A stretch of 28,589 nucleotides of DNA from an uncultured Prevotella sp. (lineage in GTDB: Bacteria > Bacteroidota > Bacteroidia > Bacteroidales > Bacteroidaceae): the NCBI GenBank assembly GCA_946055365.1, contig CAMGFM010000003.1, positions 1-28,589 of the forward strand, read 5' to 3'. Of this stretch, positions 1 through 8,011 are shown in pieces; position 1 is the stretch's first letter; every line of letters begins with the position of its first letter. The notes below the pieces were generated by a model that did no database searches, was not told the DNA's origin, and worked only from the letters and a program-made list of their open reading frames with translations. A program made the translations under genes and the position numbers.

Positions 1-6
1 GTCGCC

Positions 7-477
7 CTAGGCACCCTCCGCGCCCCATCTTGTGCATTTGCCGATGATGTTGCTGTCGGTGAGAAACTCGCCTGTCACCTCGTCACAATACTGTTCTTCG
101 GTTATCTCCTCCAGCTTGCCGTTGTCGTTGAGGGTCTTGAAGAAGTCTGAAGCAAACTTATGGTGTATCTTGGATGTGGTGCGGCTGTAGACATCAAAGG
201 ATATGCCGAACTTTTCAAATGACGACTTGATGAGATTGTGGTATCTGTCCACCACCTCCTGCGTGGTTATGCCCTCCTTGCGCGCCCTTATGGTCACGGG
301 TACGCCGTGTTCGTCGCTGCCGCCTATGAACATCACGTGCTGCTTCTTGAGTCTCAGATAACGCACGTAGATGTCTGCTGGCACATACACTCCTGCGAGA
401 TGGCCTATGTGTACACCGCCGTTGGCATAGGGCAGGGCCGAGGTCACGGTGATGCGCTTGAATTTTTTTTCTTCCAT
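7..477 (-). CDS. metG: Methionine--tRNA ligase, N-terminal part, ending in an in-frame TAG at the window edge
   Basis: This is the N-terminal 156 residues of cytoplasmic methionyl-tRNA synthetase, which charges tRNA-Met. The class I Rossmann start is clear: SALPYANGGVHIGHLAG carries the HIGH ATP-binding signature at residues 22-25, followed by GGSDEHGVPVTIRA, typical of MetG. The family normally runs past 650 residues, so most of the gene lies left of the window. The frame reads TAG at 7-9 where Bacteroidales MetG, as I remember it, has Tyr in EGAYGDQCEKCG; the next two codons still read Gly-Asp as expected. The zinc-knuckle region just before it also looks degraded (CTRWG where CPxCG is usual). 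Clustered single-base differences beside a sequence end suggest assembly error, although a true nonsense mutation is possible. The start at 477 gives the canonical MEEKKFKRITVTSALPYANG. Confidence 0.9.
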   Translation of the reverse strand: MEEKKFKRITVTSALPYANGGVHIGHLAGVYVPADIYVRYLRLKKQHVMFIGGSDEHGVPVTIRARKEGITTQEVVDRYHNLIKSSFEKFGISFDVYSRTTSKIHHKFASDFFKTLNDNGKLEEITEEQYCDEVTGEFLTDSNIIGKCTRWGAEGA

Positions 478-534
478 GGGTAATGTTACGGTTATATTGT
501 TTTTTTCAGTGTTCAGAGATGGTACTTACGCTTT

Positions 535-576
535 GCAAAGTGGCTGTTTGCAGTTGCAAAGTGGCTGTTTGCAGTT
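535..576. repeat. Dyad array A (2 units, 21-bp step)
   Basis: Two perfect tandem copies of a 21-bp unit begin at 535 and 556. Each contains GCAAAGTGGCTGTTTGC, a variant of the AAAGTG-S-CACTTT core seen in six other gaps. It lies in the metG leader, downstream of the proposed metG promoter on the minus strand. Confidence 0.75.
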
Positions 577-621
577 GCATAATAGTTTTTTACATATTTA
601 ATATGTATTCTTTACAGAGTG

Positions 622-629
622 CAAAGTTA
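622..629 (-). promoter_or_regulatory. Bacteroidetes-type -7 box for metG
   Basis: The minus strand reads TAACTTTG followed by C, matching TAnnTTTG. It lies just downstream of the secDF terminator and implies a metG leader of about 138 nt that includes array A. A good TTTG -33 element was not found. Confidence 0.5.
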
Positions 630-642
630 ATCAATAAAATAC

Positions 643-681
643 AAAAAGCCACATTTACTGTGTGAGCAAATGTGGCTTTTG
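643..681 (-). terminator. Intrinsic terminator after secDF
   Basis: A 13-bp perfect stem pairs 644-656 (AAAAGCCACATTT) with 668-680 (AAATGTGGCTTTT) around an 11-nt loop. On the minus strand it is followed by a T-rich stretch, as expected for a rho-independent terminator about 40 bp after the secDF stop. Confidence 0.8.
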
Positions 682-720
682 TTGTGTTTATGCCTTAAAG
701 GATGCGGTCCTTTAGTTGTT

Positions 721-3717
721 TTATTTCACAACCTGCGGCTCTTCTGCCGTCGGCACTTCGTTCTTTATCTTGCGTCCGAGGGTGATATAAGCCATCGGGG
801 CTGCGATAAACACAGAAGAGAGTGTGCCGAACACCACGCCGAGCAGCATTGCAAATGAGAAGCTGCGTGTGCTTTCGCCGCCGAAGCAGAAGATGCAGAG
901 CAGCACGAGCAACGTGGAGAGCGAGGTGTTGATAGTACGTGCGAGAGTCTCGTTGAGCGACTTGTTGAAAATGTCCTGCAGATCTGCCTTCTTGTGCAGT
1001 CCGAGGTTTTCGCGTATGCGGTCAAACACCACCACCTTGTCGTTTATGGAGTAGCCGATAACGGTCAGGATTGCGCCGATGAACGTCTGGTCAATCTCAA
1101 GAGAGAACGGCACGATGTCATAGAGCAGAGAGAACACGCCAATCACTATCACCGTGTCTATAGCCAACGCTACCGTAGAGCCAATGGAGAAGGCTACGTT
1201 GCGGAAGCGCAGGAGTATATAGAGGAAGATGGCGAAGAGTGCGAACAGCACGCTCTTTATGGCACCGAAGGTGATGTCTTTGGCTATGGCAGGACCCACC
1301 TTTGTGGATGATATGATGGAGCCGCCTGCGCGCACGTCGGGGTTCTTGAAGTCGTTGACGCTCTTCTGTGTCACGAGACCAGCGTCGAAGAGTCCCTTGT
1401 AGAGGAGGTTCTCTATCTCATAGTCCACCTCGGGGTTGTTGGACTCTATCTTGTAGTTGGTAGACACGCGTATTGTCTTGTGGTCAGTGCCGAGAGCCAG
1501 TGCCTTGACTGTGGCGTTGGTGAACTGCGGGCGCAGTGCTGCCGTCACCTGCTCGGGCTCTACCTCTTTCTCAAGCACAATCACATAGTTGCGGCCGCCA
1601 GTGAAGTCGATGCCCATGCTGAGTTCTCTCATGAAGAAGCTCACTACCATTATGGCCACTGCCGCTCCTGCTATCGTGAACGACTTGCGTGACGCACTCA
1701 TGAAGCGGAAATTCTTGTTGGCCATGAAGTTTCTCGAGATGCCGGTGGTGAAGGTGAGCTTTGTCCACTTGTCCCTTGCGAGACGATTCTCGTAAACGAG
1801 GCGCGTGAGGAACACTGCCGTGAAGAACGAGCAGCATATACCTATAATCAATGTGGTGGCAAAGCCGCGGATGGGGCCAGTGCCAAACGAGTAGAGTATC
1901 ACACCGGTGATGATGGATGTGAGGTTGGAGTCGAAGATGGCGGAGAAGGCGTTGCTGTAGCCCTGCGACAGAGCCTGCTTTGCGCCGAGTCCCTTCTTCA
2001 GTTCTTCCTTTGTGCGCTCATAGATAAGCACGTTGGCATCCACCGCCATGCCGAGAGACAGCACGATACCTGCGATGCCAGGCATGGTGAGTGCGGCCTG
2101 GAACGATGCCATGATGCCCATGGTGAAGAACAGGTTGAGCAACAGCGCGCTGTTGGCGACCATTCCCGGCACCAGACCATACATTGCAATCATCCAAATC
2201 ATGAGCAGCACGAATGCCACGATGAATGAAATGAAGCCCTGTTGTATTGATTGTGCGCCGAGAGTAGGTCCTACGACCTCTTCCTGTACGATGCGCGCAG
2301 GTGCTGGCATGCGTCCTGACTTGAGCGTATTGGCAAGATCCTTGGTGTCTTCGATGGTGAAGTTGCCCGAGATTGATGACTGTCCGCCTGCTATCTCGCC
2401 GTTTACGCGCGGTGCGGAGTAGACTGAGCCGTCGAGAACGATGGCTATGGCCTTGCCCACATTGGCCTTGGTGAGAGCCGCCCAGCGTCTTGCGCCGTCG
2501 GTGTTCATGCTCATGCTCACCTCGGGAGAGCCTGTCATGTTGTTGAACTGGTCTCTTGCGTCGGTCACTACGTCACCCTCGATGGGCGCGCGTCCGTTTG
2601 TGGTTGTGACCTTTATCGCGTGCAGCTCATAGATGTTCTTTGCCTGTATGCCGTCAGCGGGTTTTGCGCTCCAGAGTAGTCGGCAGTCGGCAGGAAGTAT
2701 CTGCTTTGCCTCTGCGGAGCCGATGATGGTGTTTATTTCGGCGGTGTCTCTTGCTGCGGCATAGCCCACCATGCTGAGTGCGCCGTTAGTTGGCTGGAGC
2801 AGGGCAAACAGCGGGTGCTGCTTTTTGGCTTCTGCGAGCATCTGCGCGTTGTCTTTCTTGGCCTCCTTGTTGAGAGCCTTGAGCGGCATATTGTTTTCTG
2901 CGCTCACGCTTGCCGAGTCTTTCTGTGCGTTCTGTGCGGAATCCTTGGCCTCGGCAGCGTCCTGTGAGCCTATGTTGGCCATCTGCTGGTCGAGCTGTGC
3001 GAGGAAAGGAATGATCTCGTCGCTGTTGTAGGTCTCCCAAAATTCGAGGTTGGCACTGCCCTGCAGCAGTTTGCGCACGCGTTCTGGCTCGTTGATGCCA
3101 GGCATTTCCACCATGATGCGTCCCTGCTGTCCCTCGAGCTTCTGGATGTTGGGCTGCACGACTCCAAACTTGTCAATACGTGTCCTCACTACGAGGAATG
3201 AGTTGTCAATCGCGCTCTGCACCTCTTCGCGTATCACCTTTTCCACTTCCTTGTCTGAGGAATTTGGCGACACCCTGCCTTGCAGCTGCTGTGTAGCGAA
3301 GATTTCGGAGAGCCTGTGGCCGGGTGCGTTCTTCTGATAAGCCTTGATAAAGATTGAAACGAAGTCACCCTGCGTGTTCTGGTGTTCCTCGCGTGCTTCC
3401 TTCATTGACTTGAGGAAGGCGGGGTCTGCCTTGTGTCCTGAGAGAGCCTCCACCACGTCTGGCACGCTCACTTCGAGGATGACGTTCATACCTCCCTTGA
3501 GGTCGAGACCGAGTCCTATCTGGGTCTCAAGACACTTCTGGTAGGTGTAGAGTCCCAAATACTTCACAGAGTCCTTGTAGTCTTGCTGTGCCACCGGGTC
3601 TTTTATTTTCTCCGCCTGGCTGTCATAGTATTTTGTGGCAGCCGAGAACGAGAGGTAAAAGACGCTTGCAAGTGTCAGCAGGACTGCTGTTACAATTACA
3701 ATTCCTTTGTTCTGCAT
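721..3717 (-). CDS. secDF: Protein translocase subunit SecDF (SecD-SecF fusion)
   Basis: This inner-membrane RND-family protein uses proton-motive force to help SecYEG complete protein export. At 998 residues it carries SecD and SecF in one chain, the usual arrangement in Bacteroidetes. The SecD half has the N-terminal membrane anchor, GLGLDLKGGMNVILEV near residues 68-83, the P1 ectodomain motif VVRTRIDKFGVVQPNIQ and the membrane motif GMAVDANVLIYER. The SecF half has GIDFTGGRNYVIV near residue 702 and VVVFDRIREN near residue 897. A low-complexity Ala/Asp/Ser/Gln stretch at about residues 250-285 in the ectodomain is probably a lineage-specific linker. The gene appears monocistronic: it has its own promoter about 140 bp upstream and a strong terminator downstream. 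The start at 3717 gives a normal signal anchor. Confidence 0.97.
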   Translation of the reverse strand: MQNKGIVIVTAVLLTLASVFYLSFSAATKYYDSQAEKIKDPVAQQDYKDSVKYLGLYTYQKCLETQIGLGLDLKGGMNVILEVSVPDVVEALSGHKADPAFLKSMKEAREEHQNTQGDFVSIFIKAYQKNAPGHRLSEIFATQQLQGRVSPNSSDKEVEKVIREEVQSAIDNSFLVVRTRIDKFGVVQPNIQKLEGQQGRIMVEMPGINEPERVRKLLQGSANLEFWETYNSDEIIPFLAQLDQQMANIGSQDAAEAKDSAQNAQKDSASVSAENNMPLKALNKEAKKDNAQMLAEAKKQHPLFALLQPTNGALSMVGYAAARDTAEINTIIGSAEAKQILPADCRLLWSAKPADGIQAKNIYELHAIKVTTTNGRAPIEGDVVTDARDQFNNMTGSPEVSMSMNTDGARRWAALTKANVGKAIAIVLDGSVYSAPRVNGEIAGGQSSISGNFTIEDTKDLANTLKSGRMPAPARIVQEEVVGPTLGAQSIQQGFISFIVAFVLLMIWMIAMYGLVPGMVANSALLLNLFFTMGIMASFQAALTMPGIAGIVLSLGMAVDANVLIYERTKEELKKGLGAKQALSQGYSNAFSAIFDSNLTSIITGVILYSFGTGPIRGFATTLIIGICCSFFTAVFLTRLVYENRLARDKWTKLTFTTGISRNFMANKNFRFMSASRKSFTIAGAAVAIMVVSFFMRELSMGIDFTGGRNYVIVLEKEVEPEQVTAALRPQFTNATVKALALGTDHKTIRVSTNYKIESNNPEVDYEIENLLYKGLFDAGLVTQKSVNDFKNPDVRAGGSIISSTKVGPAIAKDITFGAIKSVLFALFAIFLYILLRFRNVAFSIGSTVALAIDTVIVIGVFSLLYDIVPFSLEIDQTFIGAILTVIGYSINDKVVVFDRIRENLGLHKKADLQDIFNKSLNETLARTINTSLSTLLVLLCIFCFGGESTRSFSFAMLLGVVFGTLSSVFIAAPMAYITLGRKIKNEVPTAEEPQVVK

Positions 3718-3861
3718 TTTTGTTTTTTTGTTATTTTGTTTTTATTCTTGTTTTGTTGTCACCTCTTGGAGCCTTTCTGCATGTGTGCCTTGTGGGCTGT
3801 AGGGCAGTCGTTGCGGCCCTATAAAAAAGCCCGTGTCAATGCAGGCAGGGCAGATAGCGTG

Positions 3862-3869
3862 CAAAGATA
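3862..3869 (-). promoter_or_regulatory. Bacteroidetes-type -7 box for secDF
   Basis: The minus strand reads TATCTTTG followed by C, a full match to TAnnTTTG, about 145 bp upstream of the secDF start. The -33 element is unclear. Confidence 0.55.
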
Positions 3870-4041
3870 CGGATTTTTTCACGTTTAAGAAAATTTATAG
3901 GCTTAATTCTTTCATTTACATGCACCTTTCCTCTCTATGGCGTGATGCTTGCCATGACAGGCGTTGGCTTTTGGGGCGGTTGGAGTGGGGCTTCTGGGTT
4001 ATAAGTGAGTTTTCTGGAAGATAGCAAGGATTTTTTTTCAC

Positions 4042-4110
4042 GTGTCCAAAGTGGCACTTTAGACATGGCAAAGTGCCACTTTGGACACAGAAAAGTGAAA
4101 AAGTCACTTT
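4042..4110. repeat. Dyad array B (3 units) with a 19-bp perfect inverted repeat
   Basis: Core units begin at 4048, 4070 and 4092, spaced 22 and 22 bp. Units 1 and 2 with their flanks form a perfect 19-bp inverted repeat, 4042-4060 against 4070-4088, with a 9-nt loop. The third unit reads AAAGTGAAAAAGTCACTTT and is itself a hairpin. No T tract follows on the minus strand, the direction in which both neighbouring genes are read, so a canonical terminator role is unlikely. It lies between the phosphatase-fold gene and the secDF promoter. Confidence 0.8.
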
Positions 4111-4253
4111 GACGACAGCCGGTGTGTCACTGTCCTTATGCCAAAGCGTAGCCTTTGCGCCGCGCGTCATGTGTTTGCTGCCGCGTTTGGGCGTTTTTGT
4201 ACTGTGTAAAGCGCGCCGTCCCGCCCGTCATGGTCGGCGTGGGCGGCTCTGTA

Positions 4254-5342
4254 TTAGTGAGTCTGTCTCTTTTTGAGCCAGCATATTATGGGATAATGGT
4301 CTGATGCCTTTATGCTGTTGTCCACTTTGCATTTGCAGGGCTGCCAGTCGTCAGAACACATGACATGGTCAATGCGCACATAGAACCCGTTGTAGTGATA
4401 GGATATGCCCGGGCCGTTGCCACATGCCACGTAGCAGTCGTTGAGTTCGCTTGCTATCACGTGCCGGGCGTAGGATATGGGGCTGTCGTTGAAGTCGCCC
4501 ATGAGAATGATGCTCTTGCCCTTGTTTCGCCTCACATATTCTGCCACGGCATCGGCCTGCGGTGCTCTCCGTGCGGTCTGTATGGCGAGCTTGTGCCACA
4601 GATGTTGCGACTGTTCTTTCATGTCTTGCTTCTTGAGGTCGCCCTTTACTATTGACTTGAAGCTCGACTTGTCTTCGCTTGTGAGTCTTGTCGACTCTAA
4701 GTGGTTTGCCACCACCAGCGTGGTGTCCTTGTCGCCCGTCTTTATGACAAACACGCCAGAGAGATTGCTCTCCGAGTCATAGTCTATGTGGTGTTTGCCT
4801 ATGATAGGCAGCTTGCTGCACAGCATAATCATGCTGCCCGACCTTATGCGCAGCGTGTCAATGTAGGGATAGATGCCTCCCAGCACCTCATCCCTTGTCT
4901 TGAGCTTGGTGCCTGTGGCGTTTGGCTCTTGCAGACACAGCAGATCGGGACTTTCTCGCTCTATATAGGAGAGTATCTCGCCGTTTGAGACGTTGAAATC
5001 GTCCCATGTGCTGAAGTTATACACGTTGTAGGACATCACCTTCAGTGCATCCTCGGGCACATCTTGCGTAATGTTGAGCGGCGTGTACGTCCTGATGGGG
5101 CCAAAGCCTGCCAGCAGTCCAGCAAAGGGTATGATGGCCATGCGCTTGCGCACCATCAGCCAGAAGACGAGGCACATGACGTTTAGGGCTATGAACCCTG
5201 GAAACAGCAGTCCCAGGTTTGCCGCCATGGGATAGTCCACGGGGTTGAGCCTGTCGCTATATCCCACGAGCAGCATGAGGGCTATCACCGCCAGGTTGGC
5301 TCCTGCCGCCACCCTCACCGCCAGTTCGCTGATGGTTCTCAT
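4254..5342 (-). CDS. Endonuclease/exonuclease/phosphatase family membrane protein
   Basis: This 362-residue protein has about three N-terminal hydrophobic segments (residues 12-28, 42-63 and 68-84) and then a DNase I-like metal-dependent phosphoesterase domain. The fold signatures appear in order: VMSYNVYNFS near 102-111, LLCLQEP near 134-140, NHLEST near 213-218, ILMGDFNDSP near 279-288, RIDHVMCSDDW near 323-333 and SDHYPI near 347-352. These supply the metal-binding Asn, Glu, Asp and the catalytic His pair. The substrate (nucleic acid, phosphoinositide-like or other phosphodiester) cannot be told from sequence. The start ATG overlaps the stop of the upstream rhomboid gene (ATGA), implying translational coupling. 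The catalytic domain probably faces the periplasm, but topology was not computed. Confidence 0.88.
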   Translation of the reverse strand: MRTISELAVRVAAGANLAVIALMLLVGYSDRLNPVDYPMAANLGLLFPGFIALNVMCLVFWLMVRKRMAIIPFAGLLAGFGPIRTYTPLNITQDVPEDALKVMSYNVYNFSTWDDFNVSNGEILSYIERESPDLLCLQEPNATGTKLKTRDEVLGGIYPYIDTLRIRSGSMIMLCSKLPIIGKHHIDYDSESNLSGVFVIKTGDKDTTLVVANHLESTRLTSEDKSSFKSIVKGDLKKQDMKEQSQHLWHKLAIQTARRAPQADAVAEYVRRNKGKSIILMGDFNDSPISYARHVIASELNDCYVACGNGPGISYHYNGFYVRIDHVMCSDDWQPCKCKVDNSIKASDHYPIICWLKKRQTH

Positions 5343-6277
5343 TGGTTCTTGCTGTTTTCAAAGAGTTTGTTCTTCTCCTCGCGCGTCAGGCTGTCATATC
5401 CGCTGCGCCTTATCTTGTCGAGTATTCTCTCTGTCTCCTCGCGTATGGCCTTTCTGCGCTCCTCGCTGGCGTTGTCGCTGGTGTCGTGTGCGTTGTTGGC
5501 ATTGTAGCGTGTATAGTTGTCGTGTGCGCCAGTGCTGTTGCCGCCCGTGCGGGTGTTGTCTCTCTTGGGCCTGCGCAGGTTGTTGATGACGGTAAAGCCT
5601 CCGCCTCCTCCGTCAGGCGCGCCCTGCTGTCTGCGCCAGTGCCTGATGATGAGATAGCCCACCACCATGCCGCCGAGATGTGCCAGATGAGCCACGCCGT
5701 CGTTTGACGTGCCAAAGGAGAGAAACAGCTCAAGGGCGGCATAAATCATCACAAACCACTTGGCTTTGATGGGTACGGGCAGGGGAAATATGAATATGCG
5801 CTCCTCGGGATAGAACATGCCAAAGGCCAGCAGTATGCCATACACCGCGCCGGAGGCTCCCACCGTGGTCCATAGCTGCAATATATAGGCGTAGGCGGCC
5901 GCCGCCTCGGAGATGCTGCCGAAATGTCCTGCGGTGATATAGGCAAACTCTACATACTGAGCCGCCTCTTGAAACAGGCCCGCGCCCACGCCGCACGCCA
6001 TATAGTAGGCAAGGAAGCGTCTGGTGCCGCACGTGCGCTCCACGATGCAGCCAAACATCCACAGCGCGAACATGTTGAAGAACAGGTGACTCAGCCCTCC
6101 ATGCGCAAACATGTAGGTGAAGAGCTGGTATATGTGAAAGTTGGGGGCGAGAAAGAAGTGCAGACCGAGCAGGGAGTTGAGGTCTATGCCAGCGATAGTC
6201 TCCAGTGCCACGGTTGCAAGATAGACCAGCACATTTATGATGAGCAGGTTTTTTGTAATTGTAGGAATGTTGTTCAC
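5339..6277 (-). CDS. Rhomboid family intramembrane serine protease
   Basis: This is a polytopic inner-membrane protease cleaving substrates within or near the membrane. The rhomboid core is complete: HGGLSHLFFNMFALWMFG at 59-76 supplies the loop His and helix Asn, GASGAVYG at 140-147 holds the nucleophile Ser142, and AHLGGMVVGY at 199-208 holds the general base His200. After about residue 212 comes a hydrophilic, glycine- and asparagine-rich linker, then a charged tail (ERILDKIRRSGYDSLTREEK, about 283-302) of the kind common on Bacteroidetes rhomboids. A TAATTTTG box about 30 bp upstream suggests a very short leader. The stop overlaps the following phosphatase-fold gene by four bases, so the two are likely made together. 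Substrates are unknown. Confidence 0.93.
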   Translation of the reverse strand: MNNIPTITKNLLIINVLVYLATVALETIAGIDLNSLLGLHFFLAPNFHIYQLFTYMFAHGGLSHLFFNMFALWMFGCIVERTCGTRRFLAYYMACGVGAGLFQEAAQYVEFAYITAGHFGSISEAAAAYAYILQLWTTVGASGAVYGILLAFGMFYPEERIFIFPLPVPIKAKWFVMIYAALELFLSFGTSNDGVAHLAHLGGMVVGYLIIRHWRRQQGAPDGGGGGFTVINNLRRPKRDNTRTGGNSTGAHDNYTRYNANNAHDTSDNASEERRKAIREETERILDKIRRSGYDSLTREEKNKLFENSKNQ

Positions 6278-6307
6278 TTTTACTATGTCATTTTATGTTT
6301 TGTGCGG

Positions 6308-6315
6308 CAAAATTA
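6308..6315 (-). promoter_or_regulatory. -7 box for the rhomboid-phosphatase operon
   Basis: The minus strand reads TAATTTTG followed by C, matching TAnnTTTG, about 30 bp upstream of the rhomboid start. It is half of a divergent promoter region shared with the HU gene. Confidence 0.5.
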
Positions 6316-6398
6316 CGAAAAATCCCTGTAATAAGTAGTTGTTTTGATTGCGCTTAGACAATTTTTTAGGTTGCGCTTGCACTTTTTTCTTTTTTTTG

Positions 6399-6429
6399 TT
6401 TGTTTTATGAAAGTAATAATCTAATTTTG
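6399..6429 (+). promoter_or_regulatory. Bacteroidetes promoter for the HU gene
   Basis: A TTTG at 6399-6402 (read TTTG within a T-rich run) and TAATTTTG at 6422-6429 are separated by 19 bp, close to the Bacteroides consensus. The predicted leader to the ATG at 6506 is about 70 nt. Confidence 0.6.
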
Positions 6430-6505
6430 TCGCTTGTAACACTGCAAGTTATGCGGTGCGTGCCACACAACGTGAAGATATTGATAACTTAATACTTTTT
6501 ATTTT

Positions 6506-6778
6506 ATGAACAAGACAGAATTGGTAGAGAAAATTGCGGTAGGCTCAGGTCTTGGCAAGGCAGAGGCAAAGAAGGCTCTTGACGCTATGGTTGAGGCTGT
6601 CAAGAACGCGCTTGCCGAGGGTGACAAGGTGCAGCTTGTGGGCTTTGGAACGTTCAGTGTGAACGAGCGTCCTGAGCGTGAGGGCATCAATCCTGCCACA
6701 AAAGAGAAGATAATGATTGCCGCCAAGAAGGTAGTTAAGTTCAAGGCTGGCGCAGAGTTGGCTGATGCCATAAAATAA
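6506..6778 (+). CDS. hup: DNA-binding protein HU
   Basis: This 90-residue, basic, nucleoid-associated protein is of usual HU length. The N-terminal helical dimerisation half starts MNKTELVEKIAVGSGL and contains KAEAKKALDAMVEAVKNAL. The core GFGTFSVNERPEREGINPATKEKI contains the beta-arm signature, with the DNA-intercalating proline in the INPATKE motif, and KKVVKFKAGAELADAIK closes the fold. It bends DNA as a dimer and organises the nucleoid. The gene stands alone between the divergent rhomboid operon and the convergent FKBP operon, with a good promoter upstream. It could be one of several HU paralogues in the genome. Confidence 0.97.
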   Translation: MNKTELVEKIAVGSGLGKAEAKKALDAMVEAVKNALAEGDKVQLVGFGTFSVNERPEREGINPATKEKIMIAAKKVVKFKAGAELADAIK

Positions 6779-6937
6779 GTGTTTACACGCCATGCTCCAT
6801 GCTGGCTCTTGCTGCCCTTACTCGCGCATCGCCTCTTTATAGGGCGTGACGCGAGACAGTCCATTGTGACAGTGGCAGTCTCCACACACGCGCTTATATG
6901 TCAAGAGACATAAAGTGGCGGCAGTGTAAACGGTTTA

Positions 6938-7007
6938 AAAAAAAGGAAACGGAAGAGTAACCGCAGCTTTCATCAAGCAATAGACTAAGCGCGGTGACTC
7001 TTCCGTT
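6938..7007 (-). terminator. Terminator for the FKBP operon, possibly bidirectional
   Basis: Arms at 6948-6964 and 6991-7007 pair over 17 positions with one mismatch (AACGGAAGAG / CTCTTCCGTT at the outer ends) around a 26-nt loop. On the minus strand a T-rich run with eight consecutive T follows, fitting termination just after the FKBP stop at 7040. On the plus strand the tail is only weakly T-rich, so termination of HU is less certain. Confidence 0.7.
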
Positions 7008-7039
7008 CTCTTTATGTGTGCCGTCGGTGCGGCCTCATG

Positions 7040-8011
7040 TCATTTTTTCTTCTTTTTCTTGTCCTTTTTCTTGGCCACTGCCTCCTCTTCGGCAGGTATT
7101 TCCTGCTTTTTGTCCACCTTTACCAGCTCCACTGTGAACACGAGTGCCGAGTAGGGCTTGATGCTTCCCGCCGTGCGTGCGCCATAAGCCAGCTCCTGCG
7201 GTATGTAAAGCATCCATTTGCTGCCTTCGGGCATCATGGTAAGAGCCTCTGTCCAGCCCTTTATCACCTGGTCGGGACGGAATGTGGAGGTGTCGGGAGT
7301 GCGCTTGTAGCTGCTGTCGAAGACGTTGCCGTCGATGGTGTGTCCCTCATATCTCACAGTCACGTTGTCTTCCATGCCTGCCACGATGCCGTTGCCCTGC
7401 GTCAACACCTTGTATTGCAGTCCTGAGGGCAGCACTGTCACGCCCTCGGCGGTGGCGTTTTTGGCGAGCCACTGCTCGTTTTGCAGCTTATAGGCCTCCT
7501 CTTTCTTGAGTTTCTCGGCGGTCATGACGCTTGTGAAATATTCTATTCCGCGTTCTGCCTTCATGACTGTGGTGTCTGCCTTCACGGCATCCATGAAGCC
7601 TGCGTAGAACTTCACGCTGTCCATGGGCCACTGTGTCTCGCTGAGGTCGCGGCTGATGTTTGGAAACATGCGCGTGCCAACCATCTCGGCTATCTGTATG
7701 CCTGCGTTGCGCGCTGCATACTGTTTGTCGCCCTGCCTTTCGATGCCCTCCTTGATGCCTGCTATGAACGACTGCATGTTTGTGGAGTCTATGCCAAACT
7801 GTTGTCTGGCATAGTCCATGAGTCCGCGTGTGGTAAACATGCCTGCCGCATAGCTCAGAGTGTCACCCTTTGTGTCGAGCTTCACTGGCGCGGGTGCAGG
7901 AGTCTCTGTCTTTGTGGCGGCTTTCTTTGCTTTTTTCACCTTTTGTGGCGTGGCGGCGTTCACAGCTGTCGCCATGACGATGGCCATGGCGAGCAATAAT
8001 GCTTTTCTCAT
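7040..8011 (-). CDS. FKBP-type peptidyl-prolyl isomerase, predicted periplasmic
   Basis: The protein has 323 residues. A signal peptide (MRKALLLAMAIVMATAVNA, then ATPQ) precedes a Lys/Ala/Pro-rich linker, an FKBP_N dimerisation-like domain at about 45-190 and a C-terminal FKBP domain at about 195-295. The catalytic domain has VLPSGLQYKVL, VRYEGHTIDGNVFDSSYKR, QVIKGWTEAL, WMLYIPQELAYG and ALVFTVELVKV, which match the FKBP active-site framework. It should assist folding of exported proteins by cis-trans prolyl isomerisation. The last 11 residues are almost all lysine (KKKDKKKKKK), which is unusual for an exported foldase. Its start overlaps the stop of the upstream lipoprotein FKBP (ATGA), so the two are translationally coupled. 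A strong terminator follows. Confidence 0.93.
   Translation of the reverse strand: MRKALLLAMAIVMATAVNAATPQKVKKAKKAATKTETPAPAPVKLDTKGDTLSYAAGMFTTRGLMDYARQQFGIDSTNMQSFIAGIKEGIERQGDKQYAARNAGIQIAEMVGTRMFPNISRDLSETQWPMDSVKFYAGFMDAVKADTTVMKAERGIEYFTSVMTAEKLKKEEAYKLQNEQWLAKNATAEGVTVLPSGLQYKVLTQGNGIVAGMEDNVTVRYEGHTIDGNVFDSSYKRTPDTSTFRPDQVIKGWTEALTMMPEGSKWMLYIPQELAYGARTAGSIKPYSALVFTVELVKVDKKQEIPAEEEAVAKKKDKKKKKK

Noticed and set aside
7..9. TAG recoded as a sense codon in metG
   Set aside because: rbfA, the TlpA-like gene, the Omp28 gene and rnc end in TAG at the expected length, so TAG works as a stop here.
4205..4253. CCGCCC/GGGCGG hairpin after the phosphatase-fold gene
   Set aside because: The stem is short and no T-rich tail follows on the minus strand.
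6821..6855. CTCGCG/CGCGAG hairpin after the HU gene as terminator
   Set aside because: The stem has an internal loop and no T tract follows.
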